DNA of 64,000 bases from Denitrificimonas caeni (GTDB taxonomy: Bacteria; Pseudomonadota; Gammaproteobacteria; Pseudomonadales; Pseudomonadaceae). Positions 1-7,764 of the stretch are shown here, one piece after another. Each line of letters begins with the position of its first letter. The stretch's first letter is position 1. The DNA is taken from contig NZ_CAJHOA010000002.1 in the NCBI RefSeq assembly GCF_905120345.1, forward strand, positions 353,773 through 417,772. Direction: 5' to 3'. The notes beneath the pieces are model-generated. The model saw only the letters and a program-made list of their open reading frames with translations, was not told the origin of the DNA and did not search any database. The position numbers were made by a program, and so were the translations under genes.

Positions 1-1
1 T

Positions 2-625
2 AAGTCACTTAAAGGCTTATATGCCATCACTGACTCCGCCTTATTAACGGATGGGCGCTTGTTACCCTATTGTGAAGCGGCACTGCGAGGCGGCGCAAAA
101 ATTTTGCAATACCGTGATAAATCCACCGATACGGCGCGTCGCCTGCATGAAGCTCAAGCTTTGCAAGCACTGTGCCAAAACTACGGTGCACGTCTGATTA
201 TCAACGATGATCTTCGTTTGGCGGTTGAACTGGGCGCTGATTTACATCTCGGCCAAGAAGACGGCAGCCTGCCCAACGCGCGCCAGCAACTGGGCCCTGA
301 TGCAATTATCGGTGTCACCTGCCATGCTCAGTTAAAATTAGCCGAGCAAGCGGTAGAGCATACCGCTGACTATGTTGCTTTTGGTCGTTTTTATAATTCA
401 CACACTAAACCCGGCAGCGTCTTGGCCAGCACCGAACTGCTCAAGCAAGCACAACCCTTGCACTGTCCCATTGTTGCCATTGGCGGCATTACCTTAGCCA
501 ACGCTAGCCTATTGATTGAGCATGGCGCAGCGATGCTTGCGGTCATTCATGGATTATTTGCAGCCGACTCTGCGGCGGCAGTCGAACAACGTGCACGTGC
601 GTTTAGTGCACTTTTTACTGATTAA
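2..625 (+). CDS. thiE: Thiamine-phosphate synthase, 5' end cut off
   Basis: This enzyme joins HMP pyrophosphate and the thiazole phosphate to make thiamine monophosphate in the cytosol. The reading frame is open from base 2, where it reads [12 protein letters not shown], the typical ThiE N-terminus, so only the start codon and perhaps a residue or two lie outside the window. Visible family motifs are the QYRDKS phosphate/pyrimidine strand, INDD (Mg-binding Asp), HLGQEDG, the GVTCH loop, [13 protein letters not shown] and the C-terminal VAIGGIT and HGLF strands of the TIM barrel. It ends 45 bases before hemL on the same strand, the usual Pseudomonas order. Identification is firm. Confidence 0.95.
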   Translation, partial: KSLKGLYAITDSALLTDGRLLPYCEAALRGGAKILQYRDKSTDTARRLHEAQALQALCQNYGARLIINDDLRLAVELGADLHLGQEDGSLPNARQQLGPDAIIGVTCHAQLKLAEQAVEHTADYVAFGRFYNSHTKPGSVLASTELLKQAQPLHCPIVAIGGITLANASLLIEHGAAMLAVIHGLFAADSAAAVEQRARAFSALFTD

Positions 626-669
626 TTTTTGCAGCGACAGGCTCACTGCTTTTTTAAATGAGGTTTTCA

Positions 670-1956
670 ATGTCACGTTCAGCATCTCTTTTTGAACAAG
701 CCCAGCAGCACATCCCCGGTGGAGTTAACTCTCCCGTACGCGCCTTTGCTGGCGTGGGAGGCACACCATTATTCTTTAAACACGCCGCAGGTGCTTATGT
801 TGTCGACGAAGACGATAAGCGCTATGTCGACTATGTCGGTTCATGGGGGCCAATGATTCTTGGTCACAGCCACCCCGACGTATTGGATGCCGTTCGCGCG
901 CAACTGGAGCACGGTCTCTCTTACGGCGCACCGACTGCGCTGGAAGTTGAAATGGCTGATTTAGTCTGCAGCTTAGTACCGTCAATGGACATGGTGCGCA
1001 TGACCAGCTCTGGCACCGAAGCAACGATGAGTGCGATTCGCTTGGCGCGTGGTTACACCGGGCGCGACAGCATTATCAAGTTTGAAGGTTGCTACCACGG
1101 TCACTCTGACAGCTTATTGGTTAAAGCAGGCTCTGGCGCACTGACCTTAGGCGTACCCAGCTCACCCGGTGTTCCGGCAGCATTTGCCAAGCACACTATC
1201 ACTCTACCCTTCAATGATATTGATGCAGTGGCGGCCTGCTTAGCTGAACAAGGCCAAGAAATCGCCTGCATTATCGTTGAACCGGTTGCCGGCAATATGA
1301 ACTGTGTTCCACCCGTACCGGGCTTTCTCGAAGGCTTACGTGAACAGTGCGATAAGCACGGTGTTGTGCTGATTTTTGACGAAGTGATGACGGGTTTCCG
1401 TGTCGCTCTGGGCGGCGCACAAGCGCTATACGGCGTAACACCTGACCTATCGACTTTCGGCAAAATTATTGGCGGTGGTATGCCAGTGGGTTGCTTCGGC
1501 GGTAGCAAAGAAATTATGTCGCACATCGCGCCTTTGGGTCCAGTGTATCAAGCCGGTACTTTGTCGGGTAACCCACTAGCGATGGCTGCAGGCTTAACCA
1601 CGCTGAAGCTGATCAGCCGTCCAGGTTTCCACGCAGAGCTAACCGACTACACCACGCGTATGCTGCAAGGCTTACAAGAGCGTGCAGATGCAGCAGGTAT
1701 TCCATTTACCACCACGCAGGCCGGCGGTATGTTTGGTCTGTACTTTACCGACTGCAAAAACATCACCCGCTTTGAAGATGCCACCGGCAGTAATGTTGAA
1801 CACTTCAAACAGTTCTTCCATCTGATGCTGGATGGTGGCGTGTACTTAGCGCCAAGCGCATTTGAAGCAGGTTTTACTTCAATTGCGCTAGGTGATGCTG
1901 AGTTAAAAATCACTCTCGATGCAGCAGAAAAAGCCTTTGCAAAAATGCAAGGCTAA
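670..1956 (+). CDS. hemL: Glutamate-1-semialdehyde 2,1-aminomutase
   Basis: HemL is the PLP enzyme that turns glutamate-1-semialdehyde into 5-aminolevulinate, the second step of the C5 route to haem. The 428-residue product has the class III aminotransferase fold with the PLP lysine at K265 in [12 protein letters not shown], the [10 protein letters not shown] strand and the N-terminal [12 protein letters not shown] signature. I start it at the ATG at 670, which gives MSRSASLF and has a GAGG ribosome site 6 bases upstream. An in-frame ATG at 658 adds only four residues and lacks such a site. A rho-independent terminator follows, so thiE-hemL looks like the end of a transcription unit. Confidence 0.96.
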   Translation: MSRSASLFEQAQQHIPGGVNSPVRAFAGVGGTPLFFKHAAGAYVVDEDDKRYVDYVGSWGPMILGHSHPDVLDAVRAQLEHGLSYGAPTALEVEMADLVCSLVPSMDMVRMTSSGTEATMSAIRLARGYTGRDSIIKFEGCYHGHSDSLLVKAGSGALTLGVPSSPGVPAAFAKHTITLPFNDIDAVAACLAEQGQEIACIIVEPVAGNMNCVPPVPGFLEGLREQCDKHGVVLIFDEVMTGFRVALGGAQALYGVTPDLSTFGKIIGGGMPVGCFGGSKEIMSHIAPLGPVYQAGTLSGNPLAMAAGLTTLKLISRPGFHAELTDYTTRMLQGLQERADAAGIPFTTTQAGGMFGLYFTDCKNITRFEDATGSNVEHFKQFFHLMLDGGVYLAPSAFEAGFTSIALGDAELKITLDAAEKAFAKMQG

Positions 1957-1971
1957 GTGCTCGCGTAGATA

Positions 1972-2002
1972 TAAAAATGCCCGTTAATTCGGGCGTTTTT
2001 AA
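1972..2002 (+). terminator. Rho-independent terminator after hemL
   Basis: The stem GCCCG/CGGGC around TTAATT is flanked by an A-run on the left and GTTTTT on the right. The A/T flanks let it work in both directions, so it may also end yigB transcription from the minus strand. Confidence 0.85.
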
Positions 2003-2107
2003 TTATGTTTCGATTGTATTTGAGAAACTATAGAGCGGGTGGGTAATACTTATGTGGACCTTACTGCGCTATTTCAGCGACTCGGAGCGAAGCACTGCGT
2101 AACCGAC

Positions 2108-2806
2108 TTACTCAGCAAAACGCTTCAGTAAATCCGGTAGCTGAGAAATCTGGCTGATTTGCGCATCCGGTTCGCGCGCACCCGTCCACGCATGACCCTC
2201 TGGGTTAAACCAAATGGTGCGCATGCCCACTTGTTGCGCGCCAAAAATATCATCGTGTGGATGATCACCAATATGAATGCTCTGTGCTGGCAGCACTTGC
2301 GCACGCGCTAAAGCCGCCAAAAACACTTGCGGCTCAGGCTTAGCCACGCCAAGCATGTCAGCATTTAAAGCAAAGGTAAAATATTCGCCAAGACCCACGC
2401 GCCGTATGTCGGCATTACCATTACTTAACGCGCCGAGCATGTAGCGACTGTGTAAAAGCGCCAAAGTCGGCAAGACATCAGTAAACAGCTCAACATTTTG
2501 CCGCGCAGCCAAAAACACTTGAAAGGCTTGTTCTGCAATATCTTGCGCCTCACGCTCGGCATAACCCGATTGCAATAAAGCACGCAATAACACCTGGTAA
2601 CGCAACTCACTGACACGTCGATCCAACTCAGGTTGTTGCTCGACTACTTCGGCACGTAACTGTTGTAAACGCTCCGAGGTTAATGACCCTAGACGCGTAG
2701 CATTACTCCCCAGCCAAGCGCGCAACGTATTATCCGCTGCAACAATAACCGGCTGCACCGACCATAAAGTGTCATCCAAATCAAAGGTAATTAAGCCAAT
2801 ACTCAT
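2108..2806 (-). CDS. yigB: HAD-IA phosphatase, YigB type
   Basis: A 232-residue haloacid-dehalogenase hydrolase. Motif I is FDLDDTLW with nucleophile D9 and D11, motif II is the [10 protein letters not shown] strand, the conserved lysine lies in [10 protein letters not shown] and motif III is [14 protein letters not shown]. coli YigB, encoded at the same place beside xerC, dephosphorylates 5-amino-6-ribitylamino-uracil phosphate in riboflavin synthesis. That role is transferred here from position and family, since HAD substrates cannot be read from the sequence. The start codon overlaps the xerC stop by 4 bases (ATGA type), so the two are translationally coupled. Confidence 0.85.
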   Translation of the reverse strand: MSIGLITFDLDDTLWSVQPVIVAADNTLRAWLGSNATRLGSLTSERLQQLRAEVVEQQPELDRRVSELRYQVLLRALLQSGYAEREAQDIAEQAFQVFLAARQNVELFTDVLPTLALLHSRYMLGALSNGNADIRRVGLGEYFTFALNADMLGVAKPEPQVFLAALARAQVLPAQSIHIGDHPHDDIFGAQQVGMRTIWFNPEGHAWTGAREPDAQISQISQLPDLLKRFAE

Positions 2807-3696
2807 TCTGTTGGTTTACGCCTCGCTCGTGGGTGCGCCTGATCATAGACTTGCGCTAAGTGTTGAAAATCAAGGTGGGTATAAATTTGCGTCGTGCTGA
2901 TATCAGCATGACCAAGCAGCTCTTGTACCGCACGTAAATCATGTGATGATTCAAGAATATGACTGGCAAAGGAATGCCTTAGCATATGTGGATGCAGGTG
3001 CTGCCCCAAGTCACGGGCACCCGCTTGGCGTACTCGCTCACGCACCAATTGCGGACTCATCCGTCGACCACGCACGCCAATAAACAAGGCTTGATTATCC
3101 GTTTTAGTCTGTCCACGCACAGTCAGCCAATGTTGGATGGCCGCAACAGCCTTGCTGCCCACCGGTAACATGCGCTGCTTATTGCCCTTGCCGAGCACCA
3201 CGACTAAACCTTGCTGCAAATCGATATCAGCTATATTTAAGCCGACCAGCTCAGAGAGGCGCAAACCCGAGGAGTACAATAACTCTAAAATAGCATGATC
3301 ACGGCAGGCCGAGAAATCATCAGCAACGGGGCTGTCGAGCAGTTGCTGAGCACGGTCGACATCAAGGACTTTAGGCAGCTTGCGCGGCCCTTTTGGTGGA
3401 CGAATTCCTGCCGCCGGATCATGCTGGCATATTCCTTCTCGGACTAAATACGCGTAGAGACCACGTACTGCAGATAACAAGCGCGCAATACTGCGTCCAG
3501 TTAGGCCACCCTTATGCAACTCGGCGACCAGCTCACGTAGCTGCAGCACCTGCAAATCACGCCAGCTCGCTAAGCCCTGCTGCTGAGCAAAGTCTAAAAC
3601 TTTAGCCAAGTCACTACGATAGGCACTTAAAGTATGTGCAGACACTTGACGCTCAACCTGCAAATACTCGCTGTAAGCTGCTAACTGAACCTGCAT
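2803..3696 (-). CDS. xerC: Tyrosine recombinase XerC
   Basis: XerC works with XerD at dif to resolve chromosome dimers at division. The 297-residue protein has the N-terminal SAM-like core-binding domain (about residues 1-85) and the C-terminal catalytic domain. The tyrosine-recombinase residues are visible in order: Arg in SSGLRLSEL, Lys in [10 protein letters not shown], His and Arg in [12 protein letters not shown], His in LLGHADIST and the nucleophile Tyr in TQIYTHLD. It sits 23 bases after the DUF484 gene and overlaps yigB, the conserved dapF-DUF484-xerC-yigB order of gammaproteobacteria. This makes it the housekeeping XerC and not a phage integrase. Confidence 0.96.
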   Translation of the reverse strand: MQVQLAAYSEYLQVERQVSAHTLSAYRSDLAKVLDFAQQQGLASWRDLQVLQLRELVAELHKGGLTGRSIARLLSAVRGLYAYLVREGICQHDPAAGIRPPKGPRKLPKVLDVDRAQQLLDSPVADDFSACRDHAILELLYSSGLRLSELVGLNIADIDLQQGLVVVLGKGNKQRMLPVGSKAVAAIQHWLTVRGQTKTDNQALFIGVRGRRMSPQLVRERVRQAGARDLGQHLHPHMLRHSFASHILESSHDLRAVQELLGHADISTTQIYTHLDFQHLAQVYDQAHPRARRKPTE

Positions 3697-3719
3697 ACAG
3701 CACCCCGCATCCCAGTCAT

Positions 3720-4418
3720 TTATTTAACCGCACGTAATGACGCTAACATGGCAGGTAGTAAGCGCGCCATGACATCGGCAATATAGGTTAAAAACAACGT
3801 ATCAACCGCATTGCTGTAGTGCTTTTGATCACGACTACCGATGGCCAAAACCCCTTGAGCGCCTTGATACTCCAGCACAACCACAGCCGCCGATTTGATT
3901 TGTTCAGCCTGATCACAGCCAAACAAAAACTCCAACTCTTTGGGTCGCAACACGCCGCACAATGCTTTACCGCTGGCCAATAAACCAGCAATATGCTGTT
4001 GAGCAACCTTTAAAGTTTGACTGCGACCCACACTAATGTGCTTATCACTAAATAAAGTGAGCCCAACAAAAGGCACCATAAACGAATGGCGCAAATTGTC
4101 ATCCACGACACTGACTAACTCATCGAGTGTTTGCGCATCAAGCATTTCGAGAATAAGACGCTTGGTTTTATCAAATAAACGACCATTATCGCGTGCCATA
4201 TCCATCAGATGCGCTAAACGATGACGCATATCCGTATTACGCTCGCGCAATACGCTAATCTGACGCTCCACCAAAGAAATCGAATCGCCGCGCAAGTGTG
4301 GAATATGTAACTGCGCTAACAACTCATCCTGATCAACAAAAAACGTCGGATTATCGGTTAAATAAGCCACTACTTGCTCTTCAGTAATCGTGGATAGTAG
4401 CTGTTTCTGGTTACTCAT
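3720..4418 (-). CDS. DUF484 family protein
   Basis: A 232-residue cytosolic protein of the DUF484 family, found between dapF and xerC across gammaproteobacteria (YigA in E. coli). The N-terminal part has the family signature [11 protein letters not shown] followed by a helical, probably coiled-coil stretch at about residues 45-90. The C-terminal half has a GAF-like pattern ending in a VLAIGSRD strand. No catalytic motif is visible and the function is not established. The start overlaps the dapF stop by 4 bases, so it is coupled to dapF. Confidence 0.88.
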   Translation of the reverse strand: MSNQKQLLSTITEEQVVAYLTDNPTFFVDQDELLAQLHIPHLRGDSISLVERQISVLRERNTDMRHRLAHLMDMARDNGRLFDKTKRLILEMLDAQTLDELVSVVDDNLRHSFMVPFVGLTLFSDKHISVGRSQTLKVAQQHIAGLLASGKALCGVLRPKELEFLFGCDQAEQIKSAAVVVLEYQGAQGVLAIGSRDQKHYSNAVDTLFLTYIADVMARLLPAMLASLRAVK

Positions 4419-5248
4419 ATGCGAATCTGTCCTTCATAAACACGGACCGCTGAGCCCGTAAAATGCACATAGCGATCACCTTCCGACCACTGCAACCAAG
4501 CCCGAGCTTTGCCATTGGCAAACTCAATATGCACCTGCTGGTTAACCCAACCTTGCGCAATCGCCGACACTGCAACGGCGCATAACGCAGGATGAAAACT
4601 ATCCACCGCGTCCATGCCTAACTGCCAGATCAGCACATTTAAATTATTACTGTCTTGCACCTGCACAGCGCTGATCGTCGTGCCTCGAGGCAAACACGCA
4701 TGCTCCTCGAGGTAACTGGCTAACTCTGCCATCGGCACCTGCGCCAGATCGGACACCTGCAACACGGCATGCAAACCACTTGTCGAGAGCATGGTAAAAC
4801 TTTTATTCAATAACCAAGGGGTTTGCAGCTGCTGTTCAAGAAAGCCGCTCGGTAAGGCAATAGCGTCCACCATAGTGTCTGGTCGCTCAAGCGGCACAGA
4901 CACAGAACCATCAGCATGCACCTGCACATCAATGACCGCATGACGCAGCTCAACACGCATCTGTGCTTTGGAAATCAGACGTTTATCAGCCACCAAGCGA
5001 GCGACACAGCAGACATCACTGGCAAGCCAATCAACTTCAGCACCATTCTCATCAAAGATGCGACAGCTAAAGTCAACATCAGGATGCTGCGGTACCTCAA
5101 TCAACGCCAAACGTCGAAACCCCACACCCGAACGTCGATCGCTCCATGCACGGATATACTGCGGCTGGATATAAGCATGCTGACTGATTAAATCCAACAC
5201 CATTAAGTCATTGCCCAAGCCATGCATTTTCGTAAAACGCAAGAGCAT
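4415..5248 (-). CDS. dapF: DapF-family protein with both catalytic cysteines lost
   Basis: By position (lysA-dapF-DUF484-xerC) and overall sequence this is diaminopimelate epimerase, which makes meso-DAP for lysine and peptidoglycan. The fold is kept along all 277 residues: MHGLGND near the start, GVGF, DVDF, HAVLQV and [13 protein letters not shown] at the end. The active site is not kept. The usual CGNGARC motif reads LASDVCC at residues 75-81, with Leu75 in place of the first catalytic Cys. The usual ACGTGAC reads SFHPALC at 217-223, with Phe218 in place of the second. The substrate-binding GNPH reads SGLH. No frameshift restores them. I start at 5248, one base after the lysA stop, because upstream residues in this frame lie inside lysA. 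The sequence suggests a catalytically dead protein. Confidence 0.8.
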   Translation of the reverse strand: MLLRFTKMHGLGNDLMVLDLISQHAYIQPQYIRAWSDRRSGVGFRRLALIEVPQHPDVDFSCRIFDENGAEVDWLASDVCCVARLVADKRLISKAQMRVELRHAVIDVQVHADGSVSVPLERPDTMVDAIALPSGFLEQQLQTPWLLNKSFTMLSTSGLHAVLQVSDLAQVPMAELASYLEEHACLPRGTTISAVQVQDSNNLNVLIWQLGMDAVDSFHPALCAVAVSAIAQGWVNQQVHIEFANGKARAWLQWSEGDRYVHFTGSAVRVYEGQIRI

Positions 5249-5249
5249 G

Positions 5250-6500
5250 TTATGACTCCGGCAGTAAGCTTTCGTGAGCGTATAATTCTTCGATAGTTTC
5301 ACGTCGACGGACGAGATAGGCCTGCTCGCCATCGACCACGACCTCAGCAGCGCGACCGCGGCTGTTGTAGTTGGAACTCATCACAAAACCGTAAGCACCA
5401 GCCGAACACAAGGCCAGCAGATCACCTTCAGCTAAAGCTAAATCACGCTCTTTCGCTAAGAAATCTCCCGTCTCGCAAACCGGTCCAACAATGTCATAGC
5501 AACGCGTCGCTCCCGTGCGCGGCCGTACCGCTTGCACATCCATCCAAGCCTGATACAGCGCCGGACGCAACATGTCATTCATTGCCGCATCGACAATGGC
5601 AAAGTCTTTATGTTCGGTATGTTTCAGGTATTCGACCTGCATCAACAATACACCGGCATTCGCGACAATGTAGCGGCCCGGCTCAAACACTAAAGCCAGC
5701 TCTCGGCCCGCCAGACGTTCGCGTACGGCAGCCATATAATCACCGGCGCAAGGTGGTTGCTCATCCTGATAACGCACGCCTAAGCCACCACCCAAGTCCA
5801 AGTGGCGAATAGTAATACCCTTTTCAGCCAAACGATCAACCAGCAGCAGGACTCGCTCTAGCGCATCTAAAAACGGCGTCAACGAGGTTAATTGCGAGCC
5901 AATATGACAATCCACACCTTTGATCTCAATATGGCTCAGAGTAGCCGCATGTTGATAGACCGACTCAGCAATATTGATATCAATCCCAAACTTATTATCT
6001 TTCAACCCAGTAGAAATATAGGGATGAGTACCGGCATCGACATCAGGATTAACCCGTAAAGAAACCGGTGCAATCACATTCATTTGTGTGGCAACGTCTT
6101 GCAGTCGGTCCAACTCATCGACTGATTCAACATTAAAACAATGCACTCCCACTTCCAGCGCACGCTGCATTTCCTCACGGGTTTTGCCCACACCAGAAAA
6201 CACCATACGCTCAGGCAAACCACCCGCAGCAAGGACCCGCTCTAATTCGCCAATAGAAACGATGTCAAAGCCAGCGCCGAGACGCGCTAAAATATTTAAC
6301 ACAGCGATATTGGAGTTGGCTTTTACTGCAAAGCAAACTAAATGCTCCACACCTTGCAACGCATCCGCGTAACTACGGTATTGTGCTTCAATATGAGCGC
6401 GAGAGTAGACATAAGTAGGCGTACCAAACTCCTCAGCAATAGCCGACAGAGCAACGTTTTCTGCGTGCAACTCAGATTTTTTATAAGTAAACGCTTGCAT
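5250..6500 (-). CDS. lysA: Diaminopimelate decarboxylase
   Basis: LysA removes CO2 from meso-diaminopimelate to give L-lysine. The 416-residue fold-type III PLP enzyme shows the Schiff-base lysine K60 in FAVKANSN, the NVESVDEL, HIGSQ and GGGLG phosphate-binding strands, EPGRYIVANAG, and the second-subunit cysteine in GPVCETGD followed by AGAYGF. I start it at the ATG at 6500 (MQAFTYKK), which has a GGGGA ribosome site 5-6 bases upstream. The ATG at 6512 overlaps the lptM stop and lacks one. Unlike the adjacent dapF, every active-site motif here is intact, so meso-DAP must still be made in this cell. Confidence 0.95.
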   Translation of the reverse strand: MQAFTYKKSELHAENVALSAIAEEFGTPTYVYSRAHIEAQYRSYADALQGVEHLVCFAVKANSNIAVLNILARLGAGFDIVSIGELERVLAAGGLPERMVFSGVGKTREEMQRALEVGVHCFNVESVDELDRLQDVATQMNVIAPVSLRVNPDVDAGTHPYISTGLKDNKFGIDINIAESVYQHAATLSHIEIKGVDCHIGSQLTSLTPFLDALERVLLLVDRLAEKGITIRHLDLGGGLGVRYQDEQPPCAGDYMAAVRERLAGRELALVFEPGRYIVANAGVLLMQVEYLKHTEHKDFAIVDAAMNDMLRPALYQAWMDVQAVRPRTGATRCYDIVGPVCETGDFLAKERDLALAEGDLLALCSAGAYGFVMSSNYNSRGRAAEVVVDGEQAYLVRRRETIEELYAHESLLPES

Positions 6501-6511
6501 GCTTGTCCCCA

Positions 6512-6652
6512 TTAGAGTTCATAACGATCTTTGCGGTGTTCATGCGCAGCTTTTTCATCATCAGGATGATAGAGCGGGCCTTTTTGACCACAAGCCGTTA
6601 AGCCCAACAACAGCACCGACAACACAAGAAACGGAAGCACAATACGCTTCAT
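6512..6652 (-). CDS. lptM: LPS translocon maturation lipoprotein LptM
   Basis: A 46-residue lipoprotein (formerly YifL). A short signal peptide [17 protein letters not shown] is followed by the lipobox LTAC, then [11 protein letters not shown], the family signature that contacts LptD. In E. coli LptM assists disulfide maturation of the LptD/LptE outer-membrane complex. The start at 6652 has an AAGAAGGA ribosome site. It lies immediately upstream of lysA and diverges from cyaY, as in Pseudomonas. It is too short for most automatic filters but the match is clear. Confidence 0.9.
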   Translation of the reverse strand: MKRIVLPFLVLSVLLLGLTACGQKGPLYHPDDEKAAHEHRKDRYEL

Positions 6653-6785
6653 AATAAATCCTTCTTCAAAACCATGAATGCAATGAGTATACCGACCCCT
6701 CATAATCTTGCCTATGCGCACAATAGGCTGCAGTACTAGGATAGTCATGAAAAAGACGTATTATTGCTGATCTATTGAGCCTGTT

Positions 6786-6794
6786 TTATCCACA
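6786..6794 (+). promoter_or_regulatory. Consensus DnaA box (single)
   Basis: TTATCCACA, a perfect match to the DnaA box, lies in the divergent lptM/cyaY intergenic region. A single copy is weak evidence. It may titrate DnaA, affect cyaY, or be chance. Confidence 0.35.
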
Positions 6795-6833
6795 TGCCCT
6801 GTTTAGTCCTGAAAAAATATAAAGGAGCTCTCA

Positions 6834-7166
6834 ATGAGCCTGAGTAATAGCCAATTCCACGACCTTGTCGATGCGACGCAAAGAAACCTCGAAGACATCA
6901 TTGACGATAGCGATGCTGACATTGATATTGAAAACAGCGCAGGTATCTTGACCCTTACCTTCGAAAACCAACACCAGTTGATTTTAAGCCGCCAGGAGCC
7001 CTTGCAGCAATTATGGTTAGCTGATCGCAGCGGCGGCTTTCATTTCGATTATGATAACGAGCATACTGTCTGGCGCTGCGATACTAATCAGCAAACATTA
7101 GCGCAGATGCTGAGCGATATCCTGCTCGCTCACACTCAGCAAACCTTTAATTTAAGCAGCCTATAA
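6834..7166 (+). CDS. cyaY: Frataxin-like iron donor CyaY
   Basis: CyaY binds iron and modulates IscS during Fe-S cluster assembly. The 110-residue protein has the acidic first helix (EDIIDDSDADIDIE, about residues 16-29), which is the iron-binding ridge, followed by the GILTLTFENQHQLILSRQEP sheet and the strand with L-W-L-A and GGFHFDY typical of frataxins. A strong AAAGGAG ribosome site precedes the ATG. It diverges from lptM and is separated from rnk by a terminator-like hairpin. Confidence 0.93.
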   Translation: MSLSNSQFHDLVDATQRNLEDIIDDSDADIDIENSAGILTLTFENQHQLILSRQEPLQQLWLADRSGGFHFDYDNEHTVWRCDTNQQTLAQMLSDILLAHTQQTFNLSSL

Positions 7167-7264
7167 CTGAGCGCTATGACAGGCCATTCTTTCTGTTCAT
7201 GCACTTGCTTATTTACATAGCTGTGGTACGTTGCGTACATCTGCTGTAGAGAATATACAGCACC

Positions 7265-7300
7265 TCAAAACCTCGTCCTTCGGCGGGGTTTTGTCTTTTT
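7265..7300 (+). terminator. Rho-independent terminator between cyaY and rnk
   Basis: AAAACC-TCG, loop TCCTTCGG, CGGGGTTTT followed by GTCTTTTTT. The stem and U-run fit an intrinsic terminator for cyaY. It lies 39 bases before the rnk start, so it could also attenuate rnk. Confidence 0.7.
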
Positions 7301-7338
7301 TGATTTTGATTTACAGACCTAGGAGTATCACCAAGACC

Positions 7339-7746
7339 ATGAGCAACAAACCCGCGATCACTGTCACTCGTTTAGATATGCAACGTCTTGAGCACATGCT
7401 CGACAACCTAGACAACTATGATGCTGCAGCCGAAGCCTTAGAAGCAGAACTTGCTCGCGCGAATTTTGTTGGTCATACGGAAATAGCCAAGGACATCGTC
7501 ACGATGAATTCGAAAGCACATTTCCGCGAGGAAAGCAGTGCCGCAGACTATCAATTAACGCTAACCTACCCAGCACAAGGCGGTATTGAAGGGAATGTTT
7601 CAGTGTTAGCGCCAATTGGTATGGCGCTGTTAGGCCTAAGCGTCGGACAATCGATTGACTGGCAAACGCCAAAAGGTAAAACGCTAAAACTCACTTTAAA
7701 AGAGATTGAGTATCAGCCAGAAGCACAGGGTGATTTCACCTTATAG
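7339..7746 (+). CDS. rnk: Nucleoside diphosphate kinase regulator
   Basis: A 135-residue Rnk protein: an N-terminal short coiled-coil-like domain (ITVTRLDMQRLEHMLDNL) and a C-terminal GreA/GreB-like FKBP domain with VTMNS at about 57-61, REES, VSVLAPIGMALLGLSVGQ and DWQTPKGK. Rnk binds RNA polymerase in the secondary channel region and affects Ndk levels and alginate in Pseudomonas. I choose the ATG at 7339 (MSNKPAIT), which follows an AGGAGT ribosome site. Longer in-frame starts run through the terminator hairpin. It converges on cyaA with 18 bases between stops. Confidence 0.92.
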   Translation: MSNKPAITVTRLDMQRLEHMLDNLDNYDAAAEALEAELARANFVGHTEIAKDIVTMNSKAHFREESSAADYQLTLTYPAQGGIEGNVSVLAPIGMALLGLSVGQSIDWQTPKGKTLKLTLKEIEYQPEAQGDFTL

Positions 7747-7764
7747 ATGCGTAACTTGTTGCCC

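Noticed and set aside
2803-3696. XerC considered as a phage or island integrase
   Set aside because: It is in the conserved dapF-DUF484-xerC-yigB order with no att repeats or phage genes around.
5249-5332. N-terminal extension of DapF starting at 5332
   Set aside because: It would overlap lysA, and the conserved DapF start MLLRFTKMHGLGND begins at 5248.
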